64,000 nucleotides of DNA. Source: Flavobacterium indicum GPTSA100-9 = DSM 17447 (GTDB lineage: Bacteria > Bacteroidota > Bacteroidia > Flavobacteriales > Flavobacteriaceae). The notes under the pieces were generated by a model. The model saw nothing but the letters and a program-made list of their open reading frames with translations. It was not told the DNA's origin and ran no database searches. The position numbers and the translations under genes are program-made. Position 1 is the stretch's first letter, and the number at the start of each line of letters is the position of its first letter. Below, piece by piece: positions 17,151 through 27,227 of the stretch. The stretch is taken from assembly GCF_000455605.1 (NCBI RefSeq), contig NC_017025.1, forward strand, positions 62,001-126,000, in the 5' to 3' direction.

Positions 17151-18017
17151 ATGGAAACCAAAGACCTACTTAAAAAAGTTAAGAAGATAGAAATTAAAAC
17201 CCGAAAACTGAGCAATCATCTTTTCTCGGGACAATACCATTCTTCTTTCAAAGGTCGTGGTATGACATTTTCAGAAGTGAGGCAATACCAATATGGAGAT
17301 GATGTTCGTGCCATTGATTGGAACGTTACAGCAAAAAATAATGAAACGTACGTAAAGGTTTTTGAAGAAGAACGCGAATTAACAATGCTTTTAATGGTTG
17401 ATGTTTCAGCTTCACAAAGTTTTGGTTCATCGGAACAAGATAAAAGAGAAATAGTGGCGGAAATTGCAGCGACTTTGGCGTTTTCGGCTACTCAAAATAA
17501 CGATAAAATAGGTTTGTTACTCTTTTCTGATCAAATAGAGTTGTACATTCCACCCAAAAAAGGAAAATCACATGTATTACGAATCATTCGTGAGTTAGTA
17601 GAATTTGAACCTAAAAGCAACAAAACCAATATAACTATTGCATTAGAATATGTAGCTCAAATTATGAAAAAGAAAGCCATTGTGTTTTTAATTTCAGATT
17701 TTATGACTTCAAATTACGAAAAAGCATTACAAATTGCAGCGAAAAAACATGATGTAACCGGAATTCGTATTTATGATGAAAGAGAGCAATCTATACCCAA
17801 TTTAGGTTTAATTCCTGTATTAGATGCAGAGTCAGGGAAGTATTCTTGGTTTGATACCTCTGATGAAAAAGTACGTAATTCCTATAAAAAACACTATCAA
17901 CAAAATGAAAATTATTGTTTTTCTGTGTTTTCTAAATGTGGCGCGGGTATTGTAAACAGCAATACAAAAGAAAGTTATGTGTTAAAATTATTAACGTATT
18001 TTAAATCGAGAGCATAA
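17151..18017 (+). CDS. DUF58 domain protein (VWA-like)
   Basis: A 288-residue protein of the DUF58 family, nearly always encoded next to moxR. The signature region is GRGMTFSEVRQYQYGDDVRAIDWNVTAK near residues 35-65, followed by a VWA-like fold with a degenerate MIDAS (LLMVDVSASQSF). No membrane segment is seen, so it is probably cytosolic. It overlaps the next gene by one base (TAATG). Partner of MoxR by context. Confidence 0.9.
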   Translation: METKDLLKKVKKIEIKTRKLSNHLFSGQYHSSFKGRGMTFSEVRQYQYGDDVRAIDWNVTAKNNETYVKVFEEERELTMLLMVDVSASQSFGSSEQDKREIVAEIAATLAFSATQNNDKIGLLLFSDQIELYIPPKKGKSHVLRIIRELVEFEPKSNKTNITIALEYVAQIMKKKAIVFLISDFMTSNYEKALQIAAKKHDVTGIRIYDEREQSIPNLGLIPVLDAESGKYSWFDTSDEKVRNSYKKHYQQNENYCFSVFSKCGAGIVNSNTKESYVLKLLTYFKSRA

Positions 18018-19624
18018 TGAAAAGAGGATTGTTGTTTTTGTTTTTTGTGTTTTCTTTAATGGGTTTTGCTCAAACAGCAACAACAGCTTTGAATAAAAAA
18101 ACTATTAAAATTGGAGAAGAAGCTATATTAACGCTTACAACCAAAGTTCATGCTAGCGATTTTGTCGTTTTTCCAGAACCTGACTCTATTGGAAAATTGG
18201 AACTAATTCAAAGCTATCCCGTTGATACCATAAAAATTGAAAATCAAACCCAACTGGTTAAAAAATATGGACTAACACAATTTGATGCAGGTAATTATTC
18301 CATTCCTAGTTTAGAAGTGCTTTTTAATAAGAAAAAAATAACTACTAATAAACAAAAATTAACAGTAACAGATGTTGTTGTTGATACCACTAAACAAAAA
18401 ATGTACGACATTAAAGCTGATGCAACTATCGCAGCTGAAATGGAAAAAATAAATAATGATGAAATTACTACACCTCAAATTATTAGTGCAATTTTTGGTG
18501 TTTTTACAATAGCTTTTTTAGCCTATTGGATAATAAAAAAGATACAATTTCGCAAAGAAGCTAAAACAGAAAAATATGTTCCTCCTTTCGATAAATTTAA
18601 ACAAGATGTTGAAGCAATAGAAGGTTTAGAAAAAAACAGTAAAGCATTTTATTCCAAGCTTACAGAAATGGTGAAAACATATTTTAATGTTACCCTAGAA
18701 ATTCCAGCACTTGAAAGCACCACAAATGAATTTATTCTTTGGCTTGAAAACAAAGCTTTAGAACAAAAAATCCAACTAAAAACAATCACTTTAGCTAACT
18801 TAGAAAAAATATTCCAAAATGCCGATTTAGCTAAATTTGCAAAAATAAATTTAGAAGAATCTGTAGTATTAAATGATAAGAAAAAAGTTGTTGAAGCCGT
18901 TACAGAATTTCATGCTTTATTGCCAACGTCGAATGAGGAACAACGTGTTGCAAATGCATTAAAATTAGTTGAAAGAAGAAAGCTTAAGCAAAAAAATATT
19001 CGACAATTTGTAGCTGTTGCAACTTTTCTTTTGGCAACTTTAGGAGCAGTTGTATTGTTGGGTTATCAAAACATTGCAGATTATGTACACCAACAATGGA
19101 ACGGAAAAGATGCACACTATTATCAAAAAAGAGAATGGGTTACTTCTGAATATGGTTATCCACCAATTCAAATTGAAACACCTGAAATTTTAGCGCGAAT
19201 TAAGTCAGATATAAAAAGTCCAGAAATTAAAAATTATGCCTCATTTGAATGGCAAACGTTGGGTGATAATTTGTCTGTGACCCTCAGAACTATAGCTTAT
19301 AAAGATTCTGTGCCTTTTGTGTTGAATGATGTGGTAAATAGAGAATTAGGAGAAATGATGCAACAAAATGCAAAGGGTATTAAAATGGATATGAAAAAAT
19401 TCAAAAACAGTAAAGGGGTGGTAGGAGATTTGGTTGTGGGTACATACACTTTTAATGATGAAAAAGGAAGTCAAAATCACAAGTTCAGTACTGTGATTTT
19501 ACATGATGATAAAAACCAGCAGATTATTACAATTTCTCATAAAGTTAGTGATAAAGAAGCTGCTGGATTGGTGGATAGAATTAATAATAGTATAGAATTT
19601 GTTTTAGTTGAAGATGATGAGTAG
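18017..19624 (+). CDS. Bat-operon membrane protein with BatD-like N-terminus
   Basis: A 535-residue protein with a signal peptide (about residues 1-18), a BatD/oxygen-tolerance-like beta domain (TALNKKTIKIGEEAILTL), a membrane segment near 155-175, a cytosolic helical part that includes a YFNVTLEIPALESTTNEFI stretch, a second membrane segment near 335-355, and a C-terminal globular domain. Its position between DUF58 and batA is typical for flavobacterial Bat operons. It overlaps batA. The function is unknown beyond a presumed part in a Bat membrane complex. Confidence 0.65.
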   Translation: MKRGLLFLFFVFSLMGFAQTATTALNKKTIKIGEEAILTLTTKVHASDFVVFPEPDSIGKLELIQSYPVDTIKIENQTQLVKKYGLTQFDAGNYSIPSLEVLFNKKKITTNKQKLTVTDVVVDTTKQKMYDIKADATIAAEMEKINNDEITTPQIISAIFGVFTIAFLAYWIIKKIQFRKEAKTEKYVPPFDKFKQDVEAIEGLEKNSKAFYSKLTEMVKTYFNVTLEIPALESTTNEFILWLENKALEQKIQLKTITLANLEKIFQNADLAKFAKINLEESVVLNDKKKVVEAVTEFHALLPTSNEEQRVANALKLVERRKLKQKNIRQFVAVATFLLATLGAVVLLGYQNIADYVHQQWNGKDAHYYQKREWVTSEYGYPPIQIETPEILARIKSDIKSPEIKNYASFEWQTLGDNLSVTLRTIAYKDSVPFVLNDVVNRELGEMMQQNAKGIKMDMKKFKNSKGVVGDLVVGTYTFNDEKGSQNHKFSTVILHDDKNQQIITISHKVSDKEAAGLVDRINNSIEFVLVEDDE

Positions 19625-20618
19625 TTCATTTATGCATCCCGAATTTCTTTGGTTACTATTGTTAATTCCAGTAGTGATTTATTGGTATGTGAAAACTCAA
19701 AAATATCAATTTCCAACATTAAAAATGAGTCAGGTTCTTACAACTGTTGAGTTTGTTTCTTGGAAAGTGCGTTTGAGACCGTATTTATTTGTTTTTAGAA
19801 TTTTGGCCTTGATTTGTATGATTGTTGCTTTAGCTCGACCAAGAAGTACCGAAAAATCAAATTTTACTAGTTTTAAAAACGGAATCGATATTGTAATCGC
19901 AACGGATGTTTCGGGTTCAATGATGGCTACTGATTTAACACCCAATCGTTTAGAAGCCGTAAAAAAAGTTGCAGCAGATTTTATAAAAAATCGACCAAAT
20001 GATAGAATTGGTTTAGTCGTATATGCTGGTGAAAGTTATACGAGAACACCAGTTACTTCAGATAAGTTAATGGTATTGCAATCTTTGGCAGAAGTTCAGT
20101 ATAACGGATATGTGTTACAAGACGGAACAGCAATTGGAATCGGATTAGCTACTGCAATTAATCGTTTAAAAGAAAGTCAAGCTAAATCAAAAGTAATCAT
20201 ACTTTTAACAGATGGTGTAAATAATGTAGGGAGTTTGGATCCTATTTCAGCCGCAGAAATTGCCAAAGAATACGGAATAAAAGTATATACTATTGGTGTA
20301 GGAACTAGTGGTGTTGCCAATTTTCCTGTTGCCAAAGATGCCGCTGGTAATTTAGTTTTTCAACCTCAAAAGGTAGAAATTGATGAATCTTTGATGAAAC
20401 AAATAGCAACCATAACTAAGGGTAAGTATTTTAGGGCTAACAGTAATGAAAAATTAGAATTAATATATAAAGAAATTGACCAATTAGAAAAATCCATTAT
20501 AAAGGAAGAAAAACACGTTCAGTTTGATGAAAACTTCAGACCTTGGCTGTTGTTTGCTTTAATTTGTTTAGTGCTTGAATTTGTGCTGAACCGAACACTG
20601 TTTAAAAGTTTTATATAA
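19614..20618 (+). CDS. batA: BatA, VWA domain membrane protein
   Basis: A 334-residue protein with an N-terminal membrane pair (HPEFLWLLLLIPVVIYWY and a second segment near residue 60) and a C-terminal membrane helix near 305-325, enclosing a VWA domain. The MIDAS is complete: DVSGS near residue 100, a conserved Thr in TAIGIGLATAI and LLTDGVNN. Starts at 19614, 19617 and 19632 are possible, the first two overlapping the previous gene's stop. The family was named for Bacteroides aerotolerance; the biochemical role is not settled. Confidence 0.85.
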   Translation: MMSSSFMHPEFLWLLLLIPVVIYWYVKTQKYQFPTLKMSQVLTTVEFVSWKVRLRPYLFVFRILALICMIVALARPRSTEKSNFTSFKNGIDIVIATDVSGSMMATDLTPNRLEAVKKVAADFIKNRPNDRIGLVVYAGESYTRTPVTSDKLMVLQSLAEVQYNGYVLQDGTAIGIGLATAINRLKESQAKSKVIILLTDGVNNVGSLDPISAAEIAKEYGIKVYTIGVGTSGVANFPVAKDAAGNLVFQPQKVEIDESLMKQIATITKGKYFRANSNEKLELIYKEIDQLEKSIIKEEKHVQFDENFRPWLLFALICLVLEFVLNRTLFKSFI

Positions 20619-21644
20619 ATGTTTGATATTGAAAAACCAATCTATTTTTTATTGTTAGCACTATTGCCGTTAGGTGTGGTGCTTCAGCATTTCTATGTCC
20701 GTTGGCAACAACAAGCACAACAACAATTTGGTTCAGAAAAGGCATTACATAAAATTACAGCAAATCGAAATAGTAAACGAAAAAAACAAAAGTTTGTAAT
20801 TTATATATTAGCCTTGTTGTTTGTCATATTAGCCTTAGTAAATCCAAAATTTGGAACGGAAACGGATACGGTTAAAGCTCAAGGTGTAGAGTTGGTTTTT
20901 GCATTAGACGTTTCAAAAAGTATGTTGTGTAATGACGTAAAGCCAAACCGACTAGAAAAAGCGAAACAAATTATTGTTCAAACTATTTCTAAATTAGGTA
21001 CCGATAGAATTGGAATGATTGCCTATGCTGGAAGCGCCCACCCGGTTTTACCCATGACAACGGATTATGCTTTGGCAAAAATGTACTTGCAAACAATTAA
21101 TACCGATTTAATTTCTTCGCAAGGAACTGCTATTCAAAGTGCTGTAGAAACTGCAGTTGATTTTTTTGACAATCCAAATTCAGGTAAAGCAGTGATTTTA
21201 TTGTCTGACGGAGAAGATCACGAAAGTGGTAGTGAAATTGCAGCTTATGCTAAAGAAAAAGGAGTGAAAATAATTGCAATTGGAATGGGAACTGAACCAG
21301 GCGGAAACATTACTTTTATTGATGAATATGGAGAGCCACAGCTAAAAGTAGATAGAGAAGGTAAAGTAGTAATCACTAAATTGAACCCAAAGATATTAGA
21401 AGCTATTGCTGCCGATTCAGATGGTAAATATATTGTTGGGAACCAAACGGCCCAAGTTGTTGAACAGATAAAAGCTGCTTTGGAAGAAGTTAAAAAATCA
21501 GAATTTAAAGCACAACAATTAGCACAACAAAAATCTCAATTTCAATGGTTTTTATTGATGGCGATGTTATTAATTGTTTTGGATACTTTTTGGTTGGAAA
21601 ACGAGAACTATTCTTTTAAAAAATTAATTTCAAAAAAAGCATGA
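20619..21644 (+). CDS. batB: BatB, VWA domain membrane protein
   Basis: A 341-residue paralogue of BatA starting directly after its stop. It has the same layout: N-terminal membrane segments (residues 8-24 and about 57-75), a VWA domain with MIDAS DVSKS, QGTAIQSAVETAV and LLSDGEDH, and a C-terminal membrane helix near 305-322. The last four bases overlap batC (ATGA). BatA and BatB are thought to form a hetero-complex. Confidence 0.87.
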   Translation: MFDIEKPIYFLLLALLPLGVVLQHFYVRWQQQAQQQFGSEKALHKITANRNSKRKKQKFVIYILALLFVILALVNPKFGTETDTVKAQGVELVFALDVSKSMLCNDVKPNRLEKAKQIIVQTISKLGTDRIGMIAYAGSAHPVLPMTTDYALAKMYLQTINTDLISSQGTAIQSAVETAVDFFDNPNSGKAVILLSDGEDHESGSEIAAYAKEKGVKIIAIGMGTEPGGNITFIDEYGEPQLKVDREGKVVITKLNPKILEAIAADSDGKYIVGNQTAQVVEQIKAALEEVKKSEFKAQQLAQQKSQFQWFLLMAMLLIVLDTFWLENENYSFKKLISKKA

Positions 21645-22396
21645 AGTTTTTAGTTTACATAGTGTTTTTGTTTCAAATGATAAGTGTTTTTTCGCAACAA
21701 AAAGAAAAAGCAAATAAGACAACTTTGGAAGAAACAAATAAAGAAGAAAAACTTCGAGCGATTAAATCTAAATCTAAAGAAGCAAAAGATAAAGCTACCT
21801 ACAATTTAGGGAATACAATTTATAAATCTAAAAAATACAACGAAGCTAAAGATAAATATTTATCAAGTATTGAAGCTGCAAAAACGAAAACCGAAAAACA
21901 CAAGGCTTATCATAATTTAGGAAATGTATACATGCAAGAGAAAAATTATACTAAAGCCATTGAGGCCTATAAAAATGCTTTAAAAAAAAATTCTAAAGAC
22001 GAACAAACACGATATAATTTGGCTTTAGCTAAGGAAATGTTGAAAAAAAATCCCCCAAAAAACACTAGTAATAAAGACAAAAAGAATAAAAATAAAGACC
22101 AACAGAATAAAGATAATAAAGACCAAAATAAAAACAATAAAGAAAACAATAAGAACAAAGAAAACGATAAGAACAAAGAAAAGAATAATAAAGACAAGAA
22201 AAATCAAGAAAAAAACAAACAACAATCCAATAAAAAAGAAGATCAAAAACAACAAAATAAAAAGCCTAAAGGAGCAAATAAACAACGTATTGATAATATT
22301 TTGAATGCTATCAATAAAGATGAAAAAAGAGTTCAACAAAAAGTTAATGCACAAAAAGGAAGAACAAAAACAATTGAAACAGAAAAAGATTGGTAA
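21641..22396 (+). CDS. batC: BatC, TPR protein with Lys/Asn-rich tail
   Basis: A 251-residue exported protein: signal peptide (residues 1-18), then two or three TPR units (ATYNLGNTIYKSKKYNEAKD, KAYHNLGNVYMQEKNYTKAI), then about 75 residues made almost wholly of Lys, Asn, Asp, Gln and Glu (roughly residues 140-215). The tail is unusually long and low in complexity. The start overlaps batB. TPRs suggest a scaffold role between Bat proteins, probably periplasmic. Confidence 0.85.
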   Translation: MKFLVYIVFLFQMISVFSQQKEKANKTTLEETNKEEKLRAIKSKSKEAKDKATYNLGNTIYKSKKYNEAKDKYLSSIEAAKTKTEKHKAYHNLGNVYMQEKNYTKAIEAYKNALKKNSKDEQTRYNLALAKEMLKKNPPKNTSNKDKKNKNKDQQNKDNKDQNKNNKENNKNKENDKNKEKNNKDKKNQEKNKQQSNKKEDQKQQNKKPKGANKQRIDNILNAINKDEKRVQQKVNAQKGRTKTIETEKDW

Positions 22397-22397
22397 G

Positions 22398-24149
22398 ATG
22401 ATGAAGTTTAGATTTTTAGTTTTATTTTTAGTTCTGTCGTGCGGTAGTATAGCACAAACACGACTCGAAGTTCGTATGCCTAAAACTACCTTAAAAGTAG
22501 GTGAAGCAATACGGTTAGATTTTGTATTTAATGCTGTTGGAGATGATTTTATACCTCCAAAAATAGTAGGTTTTCAAGTAAATGGCCCCATGATGAGTCA
22601 GAGTGAAAATGTAATTAATGGTGCGTATTCTGGAAGCCAACAGTTTTCTTATGTTATTCAAGCCACAAGACCTGGAAAATTCACAATTCCTTCTGCAATG
22701 GTTGAGTTCAGAGGTAAAATTTTTAAATCACAACCTGTCGTTGTTAATGTATTAAATCAGTCGGTGAAAGGAGAAGGGAGTTCTACTGTTGAATCCCCAT
22801 CCAACAAATCAATAGTTGGTAAAAATGCGCCAGTTTTTATAGAAGCAGAAGTGTCTAAAAATACGGCTTATCTTAACGAACCTATTGAAGTAAGTTACCG
22901 AGTTTATTTGAATCCGAAATATAAAATTGAAAAAGAAAATAAAATTAATTTTCCTAAATACAATAATTTTTGGAGTCAAACTGAGGATTTACGAAATAAT
23001 AACTGGGAACAAATCAATTTAAACGGACGTATATTCTACACTAAATTGTTTAGAAGAACTGTTTTATATCCGCAAAAAACAGGAAATTTAATTATTGATC
23101 CATTAAGTTTAGATTTTAATATCGCTTATCCAACAGGTGAGTTAGATTTTTTTAATGATCCTGAATACGAAACAGCTCGAAGAGTAATTGCAACACCTGT
23201 AAAAGCAATTACTGTTAAACCGTTACCTGAAAAAGGCAAACCCGAAAATTTTACGGGTGCTGTTGGTACCTTTGAATTTGAGGTAATTGTTGATAAATTT
23301 GATAGTAGAACAGGTGAAGCCATTCAGATGGATTTCGTAGTTTCTGGAACAGGAAATTTAAAATTATTTGAGATTCCAAAACCTAAATTGCCTTCAGATT
23401 TTGAAGTTTTTGAACCAATTCATAAAGAAGAAATCCAGGAAAGTATAAGAGGAATGTCGGGGAAAATTTCGGATTCATATACGATTATTCCTCAAAATAA
23501 AGGCGATTTCTTAGTGAAACCGCAGCAATTCAGTTATTTTGATATTCAAACAAAATCGTATAAAACAATTTCTTCTGACGAAATAAACTTAACTATTGCA
23601 CAAGGCGATAAGTATATTTCTCAATTACAAAAAAACAATACAAAATTACCTAAAACAATTCTGCCAATTTTTACCGAAGCTTCATTCGTTGCTTTGCATT
23701 CAAATTCCTTTTTTGGAACAAAATTGTTTTATAGTTTGGTAGGTATTCCAATATTAGCTGCATTGGTTTTGTTTTTAAGAAAGAAGAAAACAACGGATTA
23801 TTCTTCAAAAAACACACAAAAGACAACTTCAAAATCAGTTAAAAAAGCAATCTTTTCAGTGCAAAAATTAGAAGATAATTTACATCATAAAGATTTGTTT
23901 TATAACGCGTTAGAGGAAAATTTAAAAGCCTATCTTTGCGAAAAATTTTCTATTAATTCAGTTTCTTTTTCTAAAGAAGTAGTTGTAAATACTTTGAAAG
24001 AGGCTCAACTATCAGATGAAATTATTCAAAGTGTTATGGATTTATTGCAATCTTGTGAAATGGCAAAATACGCACCGGTTTCAAACATAAATAGGGAACA
24101 AGATTTAGAAAAAGTGAAACATTGTATTCAACAAATTGAAAATACTTAA
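22398..24149 (+). CDS. batD: BatD family protein
   Basis: A 583-residue protein with a signal peptide (residues 1-19), a run of BatD beta-sandwich domains (RMPKTTLKVGEAIRLDFVF at the front; an FTGAVGTFEFEV unit near residue 290), a membrane segment near 452-470 and a cytosolic helical C-terminus. ATG codons at 22398 and 22401 both follow the batC stop by a few bases; the longer frame from 22305 overlaps batC heavily and lacks a signal peptide, so it was not used. Confidence 0.85.
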   Translation: MMKFRFLVLFLVLSCGSIAQTRLEVRMPKTTLKVGEAIRLDFVFNAVGDDFIPPKIVGFQVNGPMMSQSENVINGAYSGSQQFSYVIQATRPGKFTIPSAMVEFRGKIFKSQPVVVNVLNQSVKGEGSSTVESPSNKSIVGKNAPVFIEAEVSKNTAYLNEPIEVSYRVYLNPKYKIEKENKINFPKYNNFWSQTEDLRNNNWEQINLNGRIFYTKLFRRTVLYPQKTGNLIIDPLSLDFNIAYPTGELDFFNDPEYETARRVIATPVKAITVKPLPEKGKPENFTGAVGTFEFEVIVDKFDSRTGEAIQMDFVVSGTGNLKLFEIPKPKLPSDFEVFEPIHKEEIQESIRGMSGKISDSYTIIPQNKGDFLVKPQQFSYFDIQTKSYKTISSDEINLTIAQGDKYISQLQKNNTKLPKTILPIFTEASFVALHSNSFFGTKLFYSLVGIPILAALVLFLRKKKTTDYSSKNTQKTTSKSVKKAIFSVQKLEDNLHHKDLFYNALEENLKAYLCEKFSINSVSFSKEVVVNTLKEAQLSDEIIQSVMDLLQSCEMAKYAPVSNINREQDLEKVKHCIQQIENT

Positions 24150-24151
24150 CG

Positions 24152-24892
24152 ATGAAAAAGCTGTTATTTTTTTTACTCCTTGTTTTCGGTTTTCAAGCAA
24201 CTTTTGCGGATGCAGTTCAGGCTGAGGTATATTTTAAAGAAGCAAATTTATTATATCAAAAAGGAGAATACCAACAAGCAGCCGATTTGTATCAACAAAT
24301 AGAGGGACTAAATGTAGAAGCAGCCGAAGTGTATTATAATTTAGGGAATTGTTTTTTTAAAATGGGACAATTGCCACAAGCAATATACAATTATGAAAAA
24401 GCAAATGCAAGAGCGCCATTTGACGAAAAAATTCAAACCAATTTAGCTGTTGCTTATGCAAATACCACAGATAAAATCGAGTATAAACCGTCAAACGATT
24501 GGTTGGCCTTTGTTAAAGCAAAAATGGTTTCTTACGAAATTTTTTTAAATGGTTTTACCATTGTTTTAGCGTTTATTTTGTTAACATTTATTATTCTCTA
24601 TAAATACAAAAACAATCAGGGATATATAAAACCAATAGTAGTTACTTTAGTACTTTTTGTTGGTTTCTTTGTTTTAAGTTTTATCCAAAAACAGGTAAAA
24701 AATCCAGAAGTTGGTGTTGTGTTTTCTTCCGAAACTTTAATGCTTACTAAAGATAAGAAACAAACCATTAGAAAAATTCACGAAGGAACAAAAGTATATA
24801 TAGAACAAACTAGTGGTAACTATTTTTTAGTACATCTTTCTGATTTTTCAAAAGGTTTAGTGAAAAAAGAAGCAATAAAAAAAGTGGATTAA
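24152..24892 (+). CDS. batE: BatE, TPR and SH3-like protein
   Basis: A 246-residue last member of the Bat operon. Signal peptide (residues 1-19), two TPRs (VYYNLGNCFFKMGQLPQAI is the clearest), two membrane segments near 130-150 and 160-178, and a C-terminal bacterial SH3-like domain (VGVVFSSETLMLTKD to VKKEAI). It follows batD by two bases. A binding role at the membrane is inferred from the TPR plus SH3 layout. Confidence 0.82.
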   Translation: MKKLLFFLLLVFGFQATFADAVQAEVYFKEANLLYQKGEYQQAADLYQQIEGLNVEAAEVYYNLGNCFFKMGQLPQAIYNYEKANARAPFDEKIQTNLAVAYANTTDKIEYKPSNDWLAFVKAKMVSYEIFLNGFTIVLAFILLTFIILYKYKNNQGYIKPIVVTLVLFVGFFVLSFIQKQVKNPEVGVVFSSETLMLTKDKKQTIRKIHEGTKVYIEQTSGNYFLVHLSDFSKGLVKKEAIKKVD

Positions 24893-24923
24893 CTCAATAA
24901 ATTCAAATTAAATGCGTTTGTAT

Positions 24924-24931
24924 TATATTTG
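24924..24931 (+). promoter_or_regulatory. Possible -7 box of the PorZ-like gene
   Basis: TATATTTG, an exact TAnnTTTG match, 19 bases before the ATG at 24951. It supports that start over an ATG at 24912. Confidence 0.4.
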
Positions 24932-24950
24932 TGGTATTAACGCTATTGCT

Positions 24951-27227
24951 ATGAGAAAAATTTCTTTATTATTAACAGTTTGTCTTCCTATGCTTGTACT
25001 TGCACAGCAGAACCCATGGAAAGGCTATTTTTCATATAAAGAAATAACGGATGTTATCTCAGGAAACAATAAAGTGGTTGCTGCTACAAAAAACTCTTTG
25101 TTTTCAAAAGAGTTAGTGAGCGGTGGCTTGGCAACGTTTACTTCAATAAATGATGTAAAACCAGAAGTGGTGACTGCTGTATTTAACAGTTCTACCAATC
25201 ATACTTTTATCGGAAATGAAAATGGGTTAATTATTATTATTAAACCAGATGGGAGTGTAATAAATAAACCCGATATTATCCTTGAAGTTCCAGTTCCACC
25301 TAATAATAAAAAGATTAATGATTTTTACGAGTATAACGGTAAAGTATATGTTTCTGCTCAATACGGAATAACAGTTTATAATTTGAATAATCTGGAAGTT
25401 GACGAAACGTATTACATAGGAAATTCGGGTGAAAGTTTAGATGTGTTACAAACCACGGTTTTTAATAATGAAATTTATGCGGTTACAAGAACGCAAGGAA
25501 TTAAAAAAGCAGTACTAAGCAATCCGTTTATATATGATTATTCGCAATGGTCTGTTTTTAATAGTGGAAATTGGCTTGGCTTGGTTACCTTTAATAATCA
25601 GTTGGTTGGAGCAAATTTAAACATGAATTTATATAAATTTATTGGCTCAACCGCACAACAATTTAGCACTTTTGGTTCTACAGGGAAAAAGTTAAAAAGC
25701 GCCTCTAATTATTTAGTTTTTCAAGCTAATTATCAAGTTCATGTTTATGATCAAAATCTAAGTTTGCAATCTATAACTTATAGTATTCCAAATGTATCAG
25801 ATTTTTTTACTGGGGCAGCTGTGGTGAATGATAAATTGTATATTGGAACAAGTAAAAATGGATTGTACGAATCTAATATTGTTCCAAATAATAATTTTGT
25901 AAATGTTTCTCCCAATGGTCCTATTGAAGATTATTCTTTTAAAATTAAAAAAACGTCTGATGAATTATGGATTACGCATGGAGGGTACGATAGAACGTAT
26001 GCTCCAGATTATAAATACGAAGGAATTAGTACTTATAAAAGTTCATTAGGCTGGAGTTTCATAAACAAAGCTAACTTTACAGATGTTGTTTCTTTAGGAA
26101 CTGTTTTAGAAAATACGTTCAATAAAAAAGAGAAATATGTATGTTCTAATCATAAAGGGTTATTAAAAATTACAGATAATACAGTTTTTACACTTTTAGA
26201 TCATACCAATACAGGAGCAAATGGTTTAGAAAGTTTATATTATGCTCCAGATCCAAATTATAAATCAACCAGACCTAATGGTCTTGTGCAAGATAATTCT
26301 GGAAATATTTGGATGACAAATGCCTATGTTAATAAAGCATTGAAAGTCTTACGAAGTAATGGTTCTTGGCAATCGTATGATTTAAGTTCTTCTATTCAAA
26401 ATGCTACAAATGAGCGTTATGGTAATATGGAGGTTGATAAAAACGGCACAAAATGGATTGCTTCTTTTCTCAATGGTGTTATTGCGTTTAATGAAAGATA
26501 CAATAACAGAACTATAGTTATTAATTCAGAAAAAGGATTGCCCGATAACGATGTGCGTTGTGTGGCCGTTGATAAAAAAGGGCAATTATGGATTGGGACC
26601 TATAAAGGATTAAGAATACTGAGTAATGTTGATCGTTTTTTGTCTGAAAATGAATTAACAGCTACCAATATTGTCATCCAAGAAGGCGACTTAGCTCAGG
26701 AATTATTCTACCAACAGTTTATTCAAGATATTTATGTAGATGGTTCAAATAACAAATGGGTTTCTATTGCAGATGCAGGTGTTTTTCATGTAAGTAGTAA
26801 CGGGCAAAGAACATTACATCGTTTTACCAAAGAAAATTCGCCCTTGCCAAGCAACAATGTGCTGGATATTGAAATTGATGAGGTAACTGGAGAAGTGTTT
26901 TTTGCTACCGACAAAGGCACAGTTTCGTTTTTAGGTTCTTCAACAAAAGGAAGTGAAAATCTAGAAAATGCGTATGTGTATCCTAATCCCGTGCGACCAG
27001 AATACTCAGGTACAGTAAAAATTGCCGGTTTAATGGATAAAGTGAATTTAAAAATTACCGATATTGAAGGCAATTTGGTGTTTGAAACCACTTCTCAAGG
27101 AGGAACAGTGGAATGGGACACTACTGCTTTTGGGAAATATAAAGTAGCTTCGGGAGTTTATATGATTTTTATTTCATCGGATGATGCAGCAGAAACTACG
27201 GTAAAAAAAATAATGATTATTCGTTAA
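24951..27227 (+). CDS. porZ: PorZ-like T9SS surface protein (two beta-propellers, T9SS sorting domain)
   Basis: A 758-residue exported protein. Signal peptide (MRKISLLLTVCLPMLVLAQ) then a PorZ-type N-terminal domain (NPWKGYFSYKEITDV), two propeller regions with two-component-regulator-propeller repeats (WMTNAYVNKALKV, KWIASFLNGVIAF, LWIGTYKGLRIL), and a C-terminal sorting domain (YPNPVRPEYSG ... KIMIIR). PorZ is part of the T9SS attachment complex that links cargo to lipopolysaccharide. In flavobacteria it commonly lies next to recO, as here. Confidence 0.85.
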   Translation: MRKISLLLTVCLPMLVLAQQNPWKGYFSYKEITDVISGNNKVVAATKNSLFSKELVSGGLATFTSINDVKPEVVTAVFNSSTNHTFIGNENGLIIIIKPDGSVINKPDIILEVPVPPNNKKINDFYEYNGKVYVSAQYGITVYNLNNLEVDETYYIGNSGESLDVLQTTVFNNEIYAVTRTQGIKKAVLSNPFIYDYSQWSVFNSGNWLGLVTFNNQLVGANLNMNLYKFIGSTAQQFSTFGSTGKKLKSASNYLVFQANYQVHVYDQNLSLQSITYSIPNVSDFFTGAAVVNDKLYIGTSKNGLYESNIVPNNNFVNVSPNGPIEDYSFKIKKTSDELWITHGGYDRTYAPDYKYEGISTYKSSLGWSFINKANFTDVVSLGTVLENTFNKKEKYVCSNHKGLLKITDNTVFTLLDHTNTGANGLESLYYAPDPNYKSTRPNGLVQDNSGNIWMTNAYVNKALKVLRSNGSWQSYDLSSSIQNATNERYGNMEVDKNGTKWIASFLNGVIAFNERYNNRTIVINSEKGLPDNDVRCVAVDKKGQLWIGTYKGLRILSNVDRFLSENELTATNIVIQEGDLAQELFYQQFIQDIYVDGSNNKWVSIADAGVFHVSSNGQRTLHRFTKENSPLPSNNVLDIEIDEVTGEVFFATDKGTVSFLGSSTKGSENLENAYVYPNPVRPEYSGTVKIAGLMDKVNLKITDIEGNLVFETTSQGGTVEWDTTAFGKYKVASGVYMIFISSDDAAETTVKKIMIIR

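Noticed and set aside
22025..22354. Long hydrophobic open frames on the minus strand inside batC
   Set aside because: They are the complement of the Lys/Asn-rich codons of BatC (AAA and AAT read as TTT and ATT), so a hydrophobic frame is expected by composition alone.
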